64,000 nt of DNA from Sulfuriferula thiophila (GTDB lineage: Bacteria > Pseudomonadota > Gammaproteobacteria > Burkholderiales > Sulfuriferulaceae). The position numbers and the translations under genes are program-made. Each line of letters starts with the position of its first letter. The stretch's first letter is position 1. The DNA is taken from assembly GCF_003864975.1 (NCBI RefSeq), contig NZ_BHGL01000003.1:62001-126000 (forward strand), given 5' to 3'. Below are positions 7,637 to 16,797 of this stretch, one piece after another. Below the pieces are notes generated by a model, which saw only the letters and a list, made by a program, of their open reading frames with translations, made no database searches and was not told the origin of the DNA.

Positions 7637-8583
7637 CGTCTGGCTCCTGCGGTCAGCAAGGCTTCAGCACGCGCACCGAGGTAGACATACAAGCCCAGCC
7701 CCACCAGCAAACCGACAGCAGCAAACATCATCCATACCGCTTCTACCATTTCGTGCGTTACCCCCAATGCCGATTTGAACATCAGCAACAATGCCTCGAT
7801 GGATACCGCAATCAGAATCGCGGCAATAAACCGGGTGATGGTACGGCGCGTAGAACTATGCCGGAATATATCTTTATGCATCAGCACCTCTTCTTCCAGT
7901 ATGGTCTTACCCAGGTCAAAGATGGCCAGCGCCAGAGTGAGAAAGATAATCACCCCGAACGGTTTCAGATGCAACTCGGCGGTATTGTCACCCACATCAC
8001 GCAACGCAATCAGCTCCCCGAATGCTGCATACAGCAACACCCCGGTTACCGCTGCCAAGCCCAATACAATAATGCTGTAGATCAGCTTGAATACCGGCAA
8101 GAAGCGTCGCCGTGCGTGATCTCCCATCATGAATTCGATTGCACCGGTGAGATCAATATCCAGCACGATATAGCGCTGTTCGCCGCTCTCCGGATCGGTC
8201 AATGGCAAAATAGCGGAAACGCACAGGATGTTGCTGGCACTGGATAAATAAGGCTCGGTAATACTGACACCACCGTGTGCTTTAGCCTGCACATAATACG
8301 GCCGCATGCTGCGATCGCGACCTTCGCCGCTGTCGCTGCTCTGCGCCGCATGACCCGCTGCAATATTGTGCGTAATTTGCTTGCCGTCAGCATCAAGCAC
8401 ATAAAGCAGTTCAACGAACGGATAGTGCGTCACCACACAATTCATGGCTTTATGTCTGGCATTCCCGGCCGTAAGCAACTGGGTATCACCCATGCCGGTC
8501 AGAATGGATGACAGCAATTCGCCCAATGCGTCCCGGTACTGGTGATAGCGCTCTACCACGGCCAGGTAGCTCATACTGCTCAT
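7633..8583 (-). CDS. PDC/Cache-domain membrane protein with no output domain
   Basis: This 316-residue protein has residues about 5-150 like a PDC (Cache) ligand-binding domain (FVELLYVLDADGKQI, RDRSMRPYYVQAKA, ITEPYLSSASNILCVSA, RYIVLDIDLTG). About four membrane helices follow (near residues 165-195, 215-235, 255-275 and 280-305). No kinase, GGDEF, HAMP or methyl-accepting domain follows, so any signal must pass through the membrane part or a partner. Unusually, no membrane helix precedes the PDC domain. It is inside the nitrite-reductase operon, 9 nt after nirD and overlapping cbiX, suggesting a role in sensing nitrate/nitrite or a related metabolite; the function is unknown. Confidence 0.75.
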   Translation of the reverse strand: MSSMSYLAVVERYHQYRDALGELLSSILTGMGDTQLLTAGNARHKAMNCVVTHYPFVELLYVLDADGKQITHNIAAGHAAQSSDSGEGRDRSMRPYYVQAKAHGGVSITEPYLSSASNILCVSAILPLTDPESGEQRYIVLDIDLTGAIEFMMGDHARRRFLPVFKLIYSIIVLGLAAVTGVLLYAAFGELIALRDVGDNTAELHLKPFGVIIFLTLALAIFDLGKTILEEEVLMHKDIFRHSSTRRTITRFIAAILIAVSIEALLLMFKSALGVTHEMVEAVWMMFAAVGLLVGLGLYVYLGARAEALLTAGARR

Positions 8584-8592
8584 GATTTCACC

Positions 8593-8922
8593 TTAGCAGG
8601 CAGGTTTGGCAGTCAAGCCCAACCACACCACACCGGCCTCGTCGATTTTGGTTTGCAGACAGGCTACATGCCCTTCATCTGGCGCCTCGGCATCGCCCGT
8701 CTGCAGACCGATTTTCCAGCCATGCAACGGACAGGTAACGGTTTTACCGGCAACGATGCCCTGCGACAGCGGCCCGCCCTTATGAGGGCATTTGTCATGC
8801 AGCGCAAATACCTCATCGCCATCGGTACGAAATACGGCAATATCGCCTTGCGTGGTTTGCACAACCCGCGATCCCAGATTGGGAATATCACTCAGACTGC
8901 AAATCTGTGTCCAGTTACTCAT
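8593..8922 (-). CDS. nirD: NirD, small Rieske-type subunit of NAD(P)H nitrite reductase
   Basis: At 109 residues this is the usual length for NirD. The Rieske [2Fe-2S] ligands are seen as KCPHKGGPLSQG (Cys-Pro-His) and VTCPLHGWKI (Cys-Pro-Leu-His). NirD partners with NirB in cytoplasmic reduction of nitrite to ammonium. It is separated from nirB by the NIT-like gene, an uncommon arrangement because nirB and nirD usually touch. The upstream gap is 24 nt, downstream 9 nt, so it is part of the same transcript. Confidence 0.93.
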   Translation of the reverse strand: MSNWTQICSLSDIPNLGSRVVQTTQGDIAVFRTDGDEVFALHDKCPHKGGPLSQGIVAGKTVTCPLHGWKIGLQTGDAEAPDEGHVACLQTKIDEAGVVWLGLTAKPAC

Positions 8923-8946
8923 AATAGATACCTTTAACGTTAATTT

Positions 8947-9765
8947 TCAGACTCGATAAATTGATTGATACATAGCAGTAGTAGCATCCATCACCTCCAG
9001 CACATGGTCGCTGCTGGCTGCTATGTACTGCAGACTGGTCTGATTCTGCGCGCCCAACTCATAACTATTCATGGCGCTGACGAAAAAACCCCACTGACTG
9101 CTTGCCAATAACAACTGGTTATTAATTTCCAATGTGTTCTGTGGCGCGGCTTTCAGTTCAGCAAGACCGGATTCGAATTCCTTACGCGCATCTGCCAGAC
9201 CTTTCTCCACAGCGTCATCCCGCAGGCCAGCAGCGCGAAATAAAGAAAATTTTGCACAGCGTTGCGACAGCATCCGTTCGCGCCCGGACACATTCACCAG
9301 ATGCCCGACCGCGGAGCCTGACTGTTTCTCCAGTGCCAGCGTAGCCACGTGAGCCGTATGCAGCACTCCTTCATTTAATGCAGCCACCTGCTTCAGCCCG
9401 GCGATACTGGCAATTGCTGTAGCTGATTTGCGATACGGCTCCCACACTTCGGCCAATTGACGATATAACGCACGAATTTCCGAGGTAGGCGAAAAAGCCG
9501 TCAGTTCAGCCAACTGGCTTTCAAATAAAGCCACTGAATTATTCAACATGGTTCGTGCGCGCTCTGGGTAAATACCCAGCACTAACTGCGCGTAGGCCTT
9601 CGCGATGCGTTGTGACAACATCCGTTGACGCCCGGCTTTATTAATCGCGTCCGCAATATTCAGCGGCTCTGATTTTGCCTGCACCGGCAGCGCTGTCAGT
9701 AAAGGCATGGAGAACAACGCGCACATCAGCATACGCCTGCGACCCAGGACGGTATTTTTATTCAT
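8947..9765 (-). CDS. secreted PilJ/NIT-like protein with two NarX P-box-like repeats
   Basis: The protein has 272 residues from ATG 9765. A longer version starting at 9795 would overlap nirB and lacks support; a TAGGCGG-type ribosome binding site precedes 9765. The start MNKNTVLGRRRMLM, a hydrophobic stretch and PVQA-KSE form an export signal (possibly Tat-like because of the Arg cluster). The mature protein has two homologous segments, INKAGRQRMLSQRIAKAY and VNVSGRERMLSQRCAKF. These match the type IV pilus methyl-accepting chemotaxis N-terminal domain and the nitrate-binding P-box of NarX/NarQ. It has no membrane helix or output domain after the signal. It lies between nirB and nirD, so a periplasmic nitrate/nitrite binding role is plausible but unproven. 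Confidence 0.8.
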   Translation of the reverse strand: MNKNTVLGRRRMLMCALFSMPLLTALPVQAKSEPLNIADAINKAGRQRMLSQRIAKAYAQLVLGIYPERARTMLNNSVALFESQLAELTAFSPTSEIRALYRQLAEVWEPYRKSATAIASIAGLKQVAALNEGVLHTAHVATLALEKQSGSAVGHLVNVSGRERMLSQRCAKFSLFRAAGLRDDAVEKGLADARKEFESGLAELKAAPQNTLEINNQLLLASSQWGFFVSAMNSYELGAQNQTSLQYIAASSDHVLEVMDATTAMYQSIYRV

Positions 9766-9775
9766 GCTGAACCGC

Positions 9776-12205
9776 CTACGCTGACAACATTTCAAATTCG
9801 TGCTTGCCTACACCCTCTTGCGTACGTTCCAGCCAGGGATCTTTTTCGTTCTGTACGGCAAACATCATGCGGTCATACAGTGCTTTGCGCCCGGCTTCAT
9901 CTTCCAGCACGCGCTGTTTGATGTAATCCATGCCGACCCGCGCCAGATAGTGCACGGTGCGTTCCAGATAAAAACCTTCTTCACGATACAACTGCAGGAA
10001 TGCGGCGGAATACTCCATCACCTCCACATCCGTTTTCAGTTTAACGAAAAAGTGTGCGACTTCGGTTTTAATCCCGCCGTTACCACCGATATAAATTTCC
10101 CAGCCGGAATCTACGCCGATAATACCCACGTCCTTGATTGCGGCTTCGGCACAGTTGCGCGGGCAACCCGACACTGCAAACTTCACTTTATGCGGCGCCC
10201 ACATTTTCCACAGTGCTTTTTCGATATCGACGCCCAGCTTGGTCGAATCCTGCGTACCAAAACGGCACCACTCACTGCCCACACAGGTTTTTACGGTACG
10301 CAACGCTTTGCCGTATGCCAGCCCGGACGGCATGCCCAAGTCTTGCCATACACCTGGCAAATCGGATTTTTTCACACCAAGCAAGTCGATACGCTGCCCA
10401 CCCGTTACCTTCACGGTCGGTATCGCATATTTGTCTGCCACATCAGCAATCCGACGCAATTCATCTGGCGTGGTTTGTCCACCGAACATACGTGGTATCA
10501 CCGAATAGGTGCCATCTTTCTGAATATTGGCATGGGCACGTTCGTTGATAAAACGCGATTGCGGATCATCCTTCGCCTCGCCTGGCCATGATGAAATCAG
10601 GTAGTAGTTCAATGCCGGACGGCAACTGGCACAACCGTTAGGAGTACGCCATTCCAATGCAGACATGACATCGGGGATACTCAATAACTTCTTTTCACGG
10701 ATCGCCGCACGTACATCGGCATGGGTATGATCAGAACAGCCACACATAGCTTTAGTTTTCGGCGCTTCCGAGTAATCACCGCCCAGTACCGAGGCCAGCA
10801 CTTGCTCAACCAGACCGGTACACGATCCGCAGGATGAGGATGCCTTGGTATGTTTACGCACATCTTCCAGCGTAAACAGCCCTTTCTCCTTGATCGCCTT
10901 AACCACCGTGCCTTTACACACACCGTTACAGCCGCAGATTTCCATATCATCGCTCATCGCAGACGCACGGTTCTGTCCCTGGTGGCCCAGGTCACCAACA
11001 TGACTCTGACCGAACATCAGGTGATCACGGATATCCGACACATTGCGCTCTTCACGCAGCATCTGGAAATACCAGGCGCCGTCCACGGTATCGCCATACA
11101 TCACCGCGCCGGCGATCTTGTTATCCTGAATCACGATTTTCTTGTAAACACCACCAACCGGGTCAGACAAAAGTATCTCTTCGTAACCTTCACCCCCGGT
11201 AAAGTTACCCGCGGAGAACAAGTCGATGCCCGTTACTTTCAGCTTGGTCGACGTCACCGAACCCACATAGCGTGCGATGCCGAATTCCGCCAGATGGTTA
11301 GCAGCCACCTTGGCCATGTCGAACAACGGCGCAACCAGTCCATAAGCAATTCCGCGATGGTTCACGCATTCGCCAACGGCATACACACGCGGATCAAACG
11401 TCTGCATAGTGTCACTCACCACGATACCGCGATTGCAGTGAATACCAATCTGCTCTGCCAGCGCAGAGTTCGGACGAATACCGACCGCCATTACGACCAG
11501 GTCAGCCGGAATGATTTCTCCATCGGCAAACCTGACCGCACTCACTCGCCCCGATTCGCCTTGTACCAGCTCGGTTGTGTCTTTTTCCAGCAGGAATTTC
11601 AAGCCTTTGTCTTCCAGGCTCTTTTGCAGCAGTTTGGCTGAAATCTTATCCAGCTGACGTTCCATCAGCCATTCGTTTTTATGCACAACCGTCACGTCCA
11701 TGCCACGCAATTTCAGACCGTTCGCCGCTTCCAGACCCAGCAAACCGCCACCGATCACCACTGCGTGCTTATATATTTTTGCCGCCTCGATCATGGCATC
11801 GGTATCCGCAATATCGCGATACCCGATCACACCCGGCAAATCTTTACCCGGTATTGGCAGGATGAACGGATTGGAACCGGTAGCCAGAATCAGCCTGTCG
11901 TATTCTGCGGTGGTGCCGTCTTCAGCGGTAACGATGCGTTTTTTACGATCGATGCCGGTTACTTTCTTATTGAGATGCAGCTTAATCCCGTTTTCCTGAT
12001 ACCAGTCGACATCGTTGAGCATGATGTCCTGTATGGTTTGCTCACCGGCCAGTACCGGCGATAACAGAATACGGTTGTAGTTGGCGTGCGGCTCTGCGCC
12101 AAACACGGTAATGTCGTAACGCTCGGGCGCGAGTTTAAGCAACTCTTCCAGGGTACGCACCCCGGCCATCCCGTTGCCGACCATGACTAATTTCAGTTTA
12201 TCCAT
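9776..12205 (-). CDS. nirB: NirB, large subunit of assimilatory NAD(P)H nitrite reductase
   Basis: In this 809-residue enzyme, residues 1-400 are a pyridine-nucleotide-disulfide oxidoreductase module (VMVGNGMAGVRTLEEL FAD motif; VVIGGGLLGLEAANGL NAD(P) motif). Two BFD-like [2Fe-2S] segments follow: CGCNGVC with SSCGSC at about 424-460, and CGCSD with CASC at about 486-526. The C-terminal sulfite/nitrite reductase part carries the siroheme-[4Fe-4S] cysteines CVGSEWC (about 640-646) and CPRNC (about 680-684). It reduces nitrite to ammonium with NirD. AGGAG lies 8 nt before ATG 12205. A 114-nt gap after cobA contains a leader-like hairpin. Confidence 0.96.
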   Translation of the reverse strand: MDKLKLVMVGNGMAGVRTLEELLKLAPERYDITVFGAEPHANYNRILLSPVLAGEQTIQDIMLNDVDWYQENGIKLHLNKKVTGIDRKKRIVTAEDGTTAEYDRLILATGSNPFILPIPGKDLPGVIGYRDIADTDAMIEAAKIYKHAVVIGGGLLGLEAANGLKLRGMDVTVVHKNEWLMERQLDKISAKLLQKSLEDKGLKFLLEKDTTELVQGESGRVSAVRFADGEIIPADLVVMAVGIRPNSALAEQIGIHCNRGIVVSDTMQTFDPRVYAVGECVNHRGIAYGLVAPLFDMAKVAANHLAEFGIARYVGSVTSTKLKVTGIDLFSAGNFTGGEGYEEILLSDPVGGVYKKIVIQDNKIAGAVMYGDTVDGAWYFQMLREERNVSDIRDHLMFGQSHVGDLGHQGQNRASAMSDDMEICGCNGVCKGTVVKAIKEKGLFTLEDVRKHTKASSSCGSCTGLVEQVLASVLGGDYSEAPKTKAMCGCSDHTHADVRAAIREKKLLSIPDVMSALEWRTPNGCASCRPALNYYLISSWPGEAKDDPQSRFINERAHANIQKDGTYSVIPRMFGGQTTPDELRRIADVADKYAIPTVKVTGGQRIDLLGVKKSDLPGVWQDLGMPSGLAYGKALRTVKTCVGSEWCRFGTQDSTKLGVDIEKALWKMWAPHKVKFAVSGCPRNCAEAAIKDVGIIGVDSGWEIYIGGNGGIKTEVAHFFVKLKTDVEVMEYSAAFLQLYREEGFYLERTVHYLARVGMDYIKQRVLEDEAGRKALYDRMMFAVQNEKDPWLERTQEGVGKHEFEMLSA

Positions 12206-12319
12206 TGCGTATACTCCTAATGCTTGCGGTTAAATTGTTGAAACCACCGTACAAATGGAGCCGCGCCGTTGCAGCCTGCTTGTGCTGATGAAATTTTTTT
12301 GCTGCTTCAAAATTACTAT
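12206..12319 (-). promoter_or_regulatory. nirB leader with a hexaloop hairpin (possible ANTAR target)
   Basis: The largest gap inside the nasA-cbiX unit. At 12259-12276 the minus-strand RNA can form GGCUGC-[AACGGC]-GCGGCU, a 6-bp stem with a six-base loop that has A at position 1 and G at position 4, the feature recognised by ANTAR proteins. Known targets have two such hairpins plus a terminator. I see no second A1/G4 hexaloop and no clear terminator, so this is tentative. Confidence 0.3.
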
Positions 12320-13072
12320 TTATGCCGCTTGTGCGACTGATTCTGTGTGGGCCACAATTTGCGCGAGATCGGCAACTGCACCAATCACGACAATTGCGGG
12401 GCTGCCCAGCCCGGCTGCCAGCATAGCGCCATGCAACGATCCCAGGGTTGCCTTGACTTCACGCTGCTGCGCCAATGTCCCGCTTTGGACGGCCAGTGCA
12501 GCAGTATCCGCTGCCAGACCACCTGCTATTAACTGGCTGACGATATCAGGCAGATGCTTGACCCCCATGTAAATAACCAGTGTGGTGCGCGTAGCTGCCA
12601 ATGCGGCCCAGTTCACCTCGTTGCCTGCGCGGCTATGGCCGGTGATGAATGTCACCCCCGGCGCCCAGTCACGGTGCGTGACTGGCACACCCAATGTCGC
12701 CGGTGCTGCAATACCGGACGTAATGCCGCTAATCACCTCAACGGCAATACCGGCTTCGCGCAACGCGACAATTTCTTCACCGCCCCGGCCGAACATGAAC
12801 GGGTCACCGCCCTTCAGCCGCGCGACGATCATGCCTGCATGAGCCTCCTGTATCATCTGCCGCTGGATAAATGCCTGCGGGGTCGACTGACAGCCGCCGC
12901 GTTTGCCCACCGGGATAATGCGTGCGTCAGCCCGGGCATGTTCCAGCAATGCAGGGTTCACCAGATCATCTACCAGCACCACATCCGCCGTTTTCAGTAT
13001 GCGTACGGCCTTCAATGTAATGAGTTCGGGGTCACCCGGACCTGCGCCGATCAAATAAACTTTACCGTTCAT
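12320..13072 (-). CDS. cobA: uroporphyrinogen-III C-methyltransferase (SUMT)
   Basis: The protein has 250 residues from ATG 13072. That start is preferred over ATG 13078 because AAGGAG ends right before 13078 and gives proper 6-nt spacing only to 13072. Tetrapyrrole methylase signatures: VYLIGAGPGDPELITLKA at the N-terminus, ARLKGGDPFMFGRGGEE in the middle, and GITSGIAAPATLGVPVTHR. It methylates uroporphyrinogen III to precorrin-2, the entry to siroheme; CbiX at 7259 would insert iron. No CysG-type N-terminal dehydrogenase is fused, so precorrin-2 oxidation must come from elsewhere. It sits 12 nt after ybiB. Confidence 0.94.
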   Translation of the reverse strand: MNGKVYLIGAGPGDPELITLKAVRILKTADVVLVDDLVNPALLEHARADARIIPVGKRGGCQSTPQAFIQRQMIQEAHAGMIVARLKGGDPFMFGRGGEEIVALREAGIAVEVISGITSGIAAPATLGVPVTHRDWAPGVTFITGHSRAGNEVNWAALAATRTTLVIYMGVKHLPDIVSQLIAGGLAADTAALAVQSGTLAQQREVKATLGSLHGAMLAAGLGSPAIVVIGAVADLAQIVAHTESVAQAA

Positions 13073-13084
13073 CACCATCTCCTT

Positions 13085-14068
13085 TTACACCATTGCCAAG
13101 CTGTTGGTTTCCATCGCGACGATCGCTTTGGCCTGATTCATGTCCGTGGTATAGCCCGCACCATACAAACAGCACGCCAGTTGATTAATCACCGGCAACG
13201 GGATGGGATGCTGCCCGGCAAGGACAGCCTGTATCCACAGTGCGGTAGTGACTGCGTCGATGGAGTCAGGCAAATTCGGCAGTGATTTCAGCGGGCCGAG
13301 TTCGGCTTCAAACAACAGTTGCGATTTGCCGTCATCACAATACAGCAGCTCTGGACGCCGCTTAGGGTTAGCCAGCGCTTCGCCCTCGGTACCTCGCAGC
13401 AGCAGCGCGCGCAAGCCGGTGGTTTCAAAGAATTCGCGCATTTTCACCAGGTATTCCGGGTGCGATACGCTCACCAGACGCAAACTTTCACCCTTGAATG
13501 GGGAAATCATTTTTGCCAGCGTATGTGCAGTATTGCGTACGCCCAGACGGCTACGCAGTGCCAGCAAATTTGCCAGACCGGGTGACAACACCGCAGTTGG
13601 CACGAAGGCGATGCCATCATTGGCTAACGCGGTATTGGCCTGAGCAAGACTGGCACACGGCAAGATACCAAGTTCACGCAAGATATAGGCAGTCGTAGTG
13701 CGCCCCTGGCTTTCCAGCGTGCCATGCAACAGCACCGGCACGCCGAACTTGACCAGCAGCAGCGCCAGCAAAGGCACCAGATTGGGCTGATGGCGCGCGC
13801 CGTTATAACTGGGAATGACAACCGGGCGTACTCCGCCTGCCGGCACTGATAACGAATACTGACGGGATTCGAGCGCCTGATAGAAACCAAGCAGCTCATC
13901 GGCAGACTCCCCTTTCATGCGCAAGGCAATCAGGATAGCGCCCAGTTCCATTTCCGGTACGCCGCCATCCAGCATTGCGCCATACAGCTGATCGGCTTCT
14001 TCTACGCTCAGATCGCGAGCGCCATGCACACCGCGCGCTATTTCTTTCAGTATCGCGGAATAGCTCAT
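13085..14068 (-). CDS. ybiB: YbiB-type glycosyl transferase family 3 protein (TrpD2 family)
   Basis: A 327-residue protein related to anthranilate phosphoribosyltransferase: the all-alpha N-terminal domain (residues about 1-75, with LGAILIALRMKGESADELLG) and the C-terminal domain with LVKFGVPVLLHGTLESQGR in place of the TrpD phosphoribosyl site. E. coli YbiB binds nucleic acid and is not a tryptophan enzyme, and the surroundings here contain no trp genes. The gene overlaps the stop codon of nasA (ATGA) and is followed by cobA after 12 nt, so it is co-transcribed with nitrate assimilation, as seen in several betaproteobacteria. Its role there is unknown. Confidence 0.85.
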   Translation of the reverse strand: MSYSAILKEIARGVHGARDLSVEEADQLYGAMLDGGVPEMELGAILIALRMKGESADELLGFYQALESRQYSLSVPAGGVRPVVIPSYNGARHQPNLVPLLALLLVKFGVPVLLHGTLESQGRTTTAYILRELGILPCASLAQANTALANDGIAFVPTAVLSPGLANLLALRSRLGVRNTAHTLAKMISPFKGESLRLVSVSHPEYLVKMREFFETTGLRALLLRGTEGEALANPKRRPELLYCDDGKSQLLFEAELGPLKSLPNLPDSIDAVTTALWIQAVLAGQHPIPLPVINQLACCLYGAGYTTDMNQAKAIVAMETNSLAMV

Positions 14069-16785
14069 GCTGCCTCCTGTTTCCCCGACATAATCATACG
14101 TTTAAGCTCCGGCACACATGACCCGCACTCGGTGCCACATTTCAGCGTGGCCTGCAATGTTGCCAGATCTGCCCCCTGACCAACCGCAGTCAGAATTTGC
14201 GTTTCAGACACATTCAGACAGTTGCACACTATGCGGCCACGACTGCTACTGCCACTCGGTGGTGTGGACAAGGGCGCCAGCACCCAGCTGCGTAATGGTG
14301 CAATCTCGGCGCCTTCGGCCATCATCTCCTTGAGCCAGTCGCGCGCGGCAACTTCACCGGTCAGCCGCACTCCGGTCACACGACCATCTTCCACCAGCAC
14401 ACGTTTGGCTATACCCCGTTTCGGGTCGTCATAACGCATGATGCAGGTTTCATCCTGCATATCGAGCAAGGTATCTATCTCGGCCATCAGCGCTGCTGAT
14501 AACGGAGTCGCGTTGGCTATGCGCAGCACCAGCACCGGATTTTGCCGGCCATACAAACCGCAACTGGCATAATCGAAGCGGGACAGCAATGGTTGTATAC
14601 GCAACATACGTGCCACTGCGTTATCGCGGCGCATGACCGCCATGTGCCATGGCAGCGGTGCTTTTTCCACCTGAATGGCAGCATGTTTCAGTTCAGGCTG
14701 TTTGGAGACGGGGTCACGCTGATCCATGGTCAGTGCATTCACACCCAATCCACTCATGTAACGGCTACCCCAATGCATAGGCATGAAGGTCTGACCTGTG
14801 CGCATGTCATCACTGGCCTCCACAGGCACCAGCAACTCGCCACGCCGGCTTTTCACCCGCGCCAGATCACCCGTTTTAAGACCACGCCGCGCCATATCAT
14901 CAGCATGCATGGACAGCACGGGTGACTCAACGTGGCTGTACAGACGCGCGACCATGCCGGTTCGGCTCATGCCATGCCACTGATCGCGCAGCCGGCCGGT
15001 ATTCAGATGCAGCGGATAGCGCGCGTCGATGACTTCGGCCGTGGGCAGATAACGCGCGTTGGCAAACTTGGCCCGACCATCAGCCGTGGGGTAAATGCCA
15101 TCCGCATATAAACGCACTTTCCCGGACTGCGCACCCTCAGGGTACGGCCATTGTTGCGGGCCTTGCTTATCCAGCAATGCATAAGACAAGCCGGTAATAT
15201 CCAGGTCACGCCCACGCGTAGTTTCACGGTGCTCATTGAACACCGCTTCAGCATCTGCGTACGGGAATAATGCTGCACCAGGTTTACCCAGACGCGCACC
15301 TAACCGGTGCGCAAAATCGACCGCAATCTCCCAGTCCGGGCGACATTCACCAGGTGCCGGTATTGCGGTTTGCAAGTGGGTAATACGGCGCTCGGAATTG
15401 GTAACGGTGCCTTCCTTTTCACCCCAGGCAGCTGCCGGCAATAACAAATCGGCATACTCAGCGGTCTCGGTATAGGCATTGACTTCCTGCACCACCACAA
15501 ACTCGGCCTTTTGCAGGGCAGCACGCACCAGCTCCTGATTAGGCAGGGACTGCGCAGGGTTGGTACAGGCGATCCACAGGGCTTTTATTTCGCCACGCGC
15601 CACCGCTTCGAACATTTCCAGCGCGGTCTTACCCGGCGTCGCGGGAACGGATTCCACACCCCACAACCGGGCGACTTCATCCCGGTGAACAGGATTGGCC
15701 AGATCGCGATGCGCGGACAACAGATTTGCCATACCGCCAACCTCACGCCCGCCCATTGCATTAGGCTGTCCGGTCAGCGAAAACGGCCCTGCGCCGGGGC
15801 GGCCGATCTGGCCGGTGGCCAGATGCAAATTAATCAGCGCTGCATTCTTGTCCGTGCCATGACTGGATTGATTGAGCCCCTGGCAATACAGCGACAACGT
15901 TGCCGGCGATTGCCCGAACCAGCGTGCCGCAGTGACAATATCCGCAGCAGGCACGCCACACAATGCGGCTACCGTTTCCGGGGAATATTCCCGCACCGTG
16001 GCGCGCAACTCGCTAAAGCCATTGGTGTGAGCGGCGATATAGTCCTGATCGAGCATGTCTTCCCAGAGCATGACGTATAACATGGCGTTAAATAGTGCCA
16101 CATCCGTTCCAGGCAAAATCGGCAGATGCAAATCCGCTTCACGTGAGGTGTCGGTACGACGCGGATCAACAACAATTACTTTGAGATTGGGGTTGGCTTT
16201 GCGCGCGTCCTCTATTCGACGATACAGGATAGGGTGGGCATAAGCAGTATTGGAGCCAGCAATGAACAGGCAGTCCGTTGTGGCAATATCGTCGTAACAG
16301 GCGGGCGGTGCATCGGCACCAAGGGTGGATTTATAACCGGTCACCGCGCTGGACATGCATAGACGCGAGTTGGTATCGACATTATTTGTGCCGATCAAAC
16401 CCTTCGCCAACTTGTTGAAGACATAATAATCTTCGGTCAGCAGTTGACCGGAAATATAGAAACCGACCGCATCAGCACCGTGTTCCTGAATGATAGCCGC
16501 GAAACGTTCTGCGGCATGATCCAGCGCACCATTCCATTCCACACGCTGGCGTAATGCGTCGCGTTCCAGGCGCAGTTCCGGATACAACGCTCGAGCATCG
16601 ATTTGTGCCGCAGCCAGATTGAGCGTCGCGCCCTTGGTGCAAAGCCGGCCAAAATTGGCAGGGTGATCAGGGTTGCCACGCACACCGAGGATATTGGTAC
16701 CATCGGTCTCAATCAGCACACCACAACCAACGCCACAATAGGCGCAGGCGGATGATTTTAATAGGGTATCAGAGGTAGTCATCAT
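14065..16785 (-). CDS. nasA: assimilatory nitrate reductase, molybdopterin catalytic subunit with C-terminal BFD domain
   Basis: The protein has 906 residues. The N-terminal [4Fe-4S] site is C14-x2-C17-x3-C21 with C48 (RLCTKG). The molybdopterin oxidoreductase body follows (GFYISGQLLTEDYYVFNKL, TNSRLCMSSAV, the expected Cys ligand region; VDPRRTDT; GQPNAMGGREVGG) and then a molydopterin-dinucleotide binding domain (LNTGRLRDQWHGMSRTG). A C-terminal BFD-like [2Fe-2S] module has CNCLNVSE (about 850) and CGTECGSC (about 881). It reduces nitrate to nitrite in the cytoplasm. ATG 16785 and ATG 16782 are both possible; neither has a ribosome binding site and the predicted sigma-54 start is at about 16786, so the mRNA may be leaderless. 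Confidence 0.95.
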   Translation of the reverse strand: MMTTSDTLLKSSACAYCGVGCGVLIETDGTNILGVRGNPDHPANFGRLCTKGATLNLAAAQIDARALYPELRLERDALRQRVEWNGALDHAAERFAAIIQEHGADAVGFYISGQLLTEDYYVFNKLAKGLIGTNNVDTNSRLCMSSAVTGYKSTLGADAPPACYDDIATTDCLFIAGSNTAYAHPILYRRIEDARKANPNLKVIVVDPRRTDTSREADLHLPILPGTDVALFNAMLYVMLWEDMLDQDYIAAHTNGFSELRATVREYSPETVAALCGVPAADIVTAARWFGQSPATLSLYCQGLNQSSHGTDKNAALINLHLATGQIGRPGAGPFSLTGQPNAMGGREVGGMANLLSAHRDLANPVHRDEVARLWGVESVPATPGKTALEMFEAVARGEIKALWIACTNPAQSLPNQELVRAALQKAEFVVVQEVNAYTETAEYADLLLPAAAWGEKEGTVTNSERRITHLQTAIPAPGECRPDWEIAVDFAHRLGARLGKPGAALFPYADAEAVFNEHRETTRGRDLDITGLSYALLDKQGPQQWPYPEGAQSGKVRLYADGIYPTADGRAKFANARYLPTAEVIDARYPLHLNTGRLRDQWHGMSRTGMVARLYSHVESPVLSMHADDMARRGLKTGDLARVKSRRGELLVPVEASDDMRTGQTFMPMHWGSRYMSGLGVNALTMDQRDPVSKQPELKHAAIQVEKAPLPWHMAVMRRDNAVARMLRIQPLLSRFDYASCGLYGRQNPVLVLRIANATPLSAALMAEIDTLLDMQDETCIMRYDDPKRGIAKRVLVEDGRVTGVRLTGEVAARDWLKEMMAEGAEIAPLRSWVLAPLSTPPSGSSSRGRIVCNCLNVSETQILTAVGQGADLATLQATLKCGTECGSCVPELKRMIMSGKQEAA

Positions 16786-16797
16786 GCACTACACAAA

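Noticed and set aside
10850-11641. 263-codon plus-strand open frame
   Set aside because: Antisense to nirB, no domain or start signal.
12206-12319. A third sigma-54 promoter before nirB
   Set aside because: I looked for TGGCAY-N5-TTGC in this gap and found none with correct spacing.
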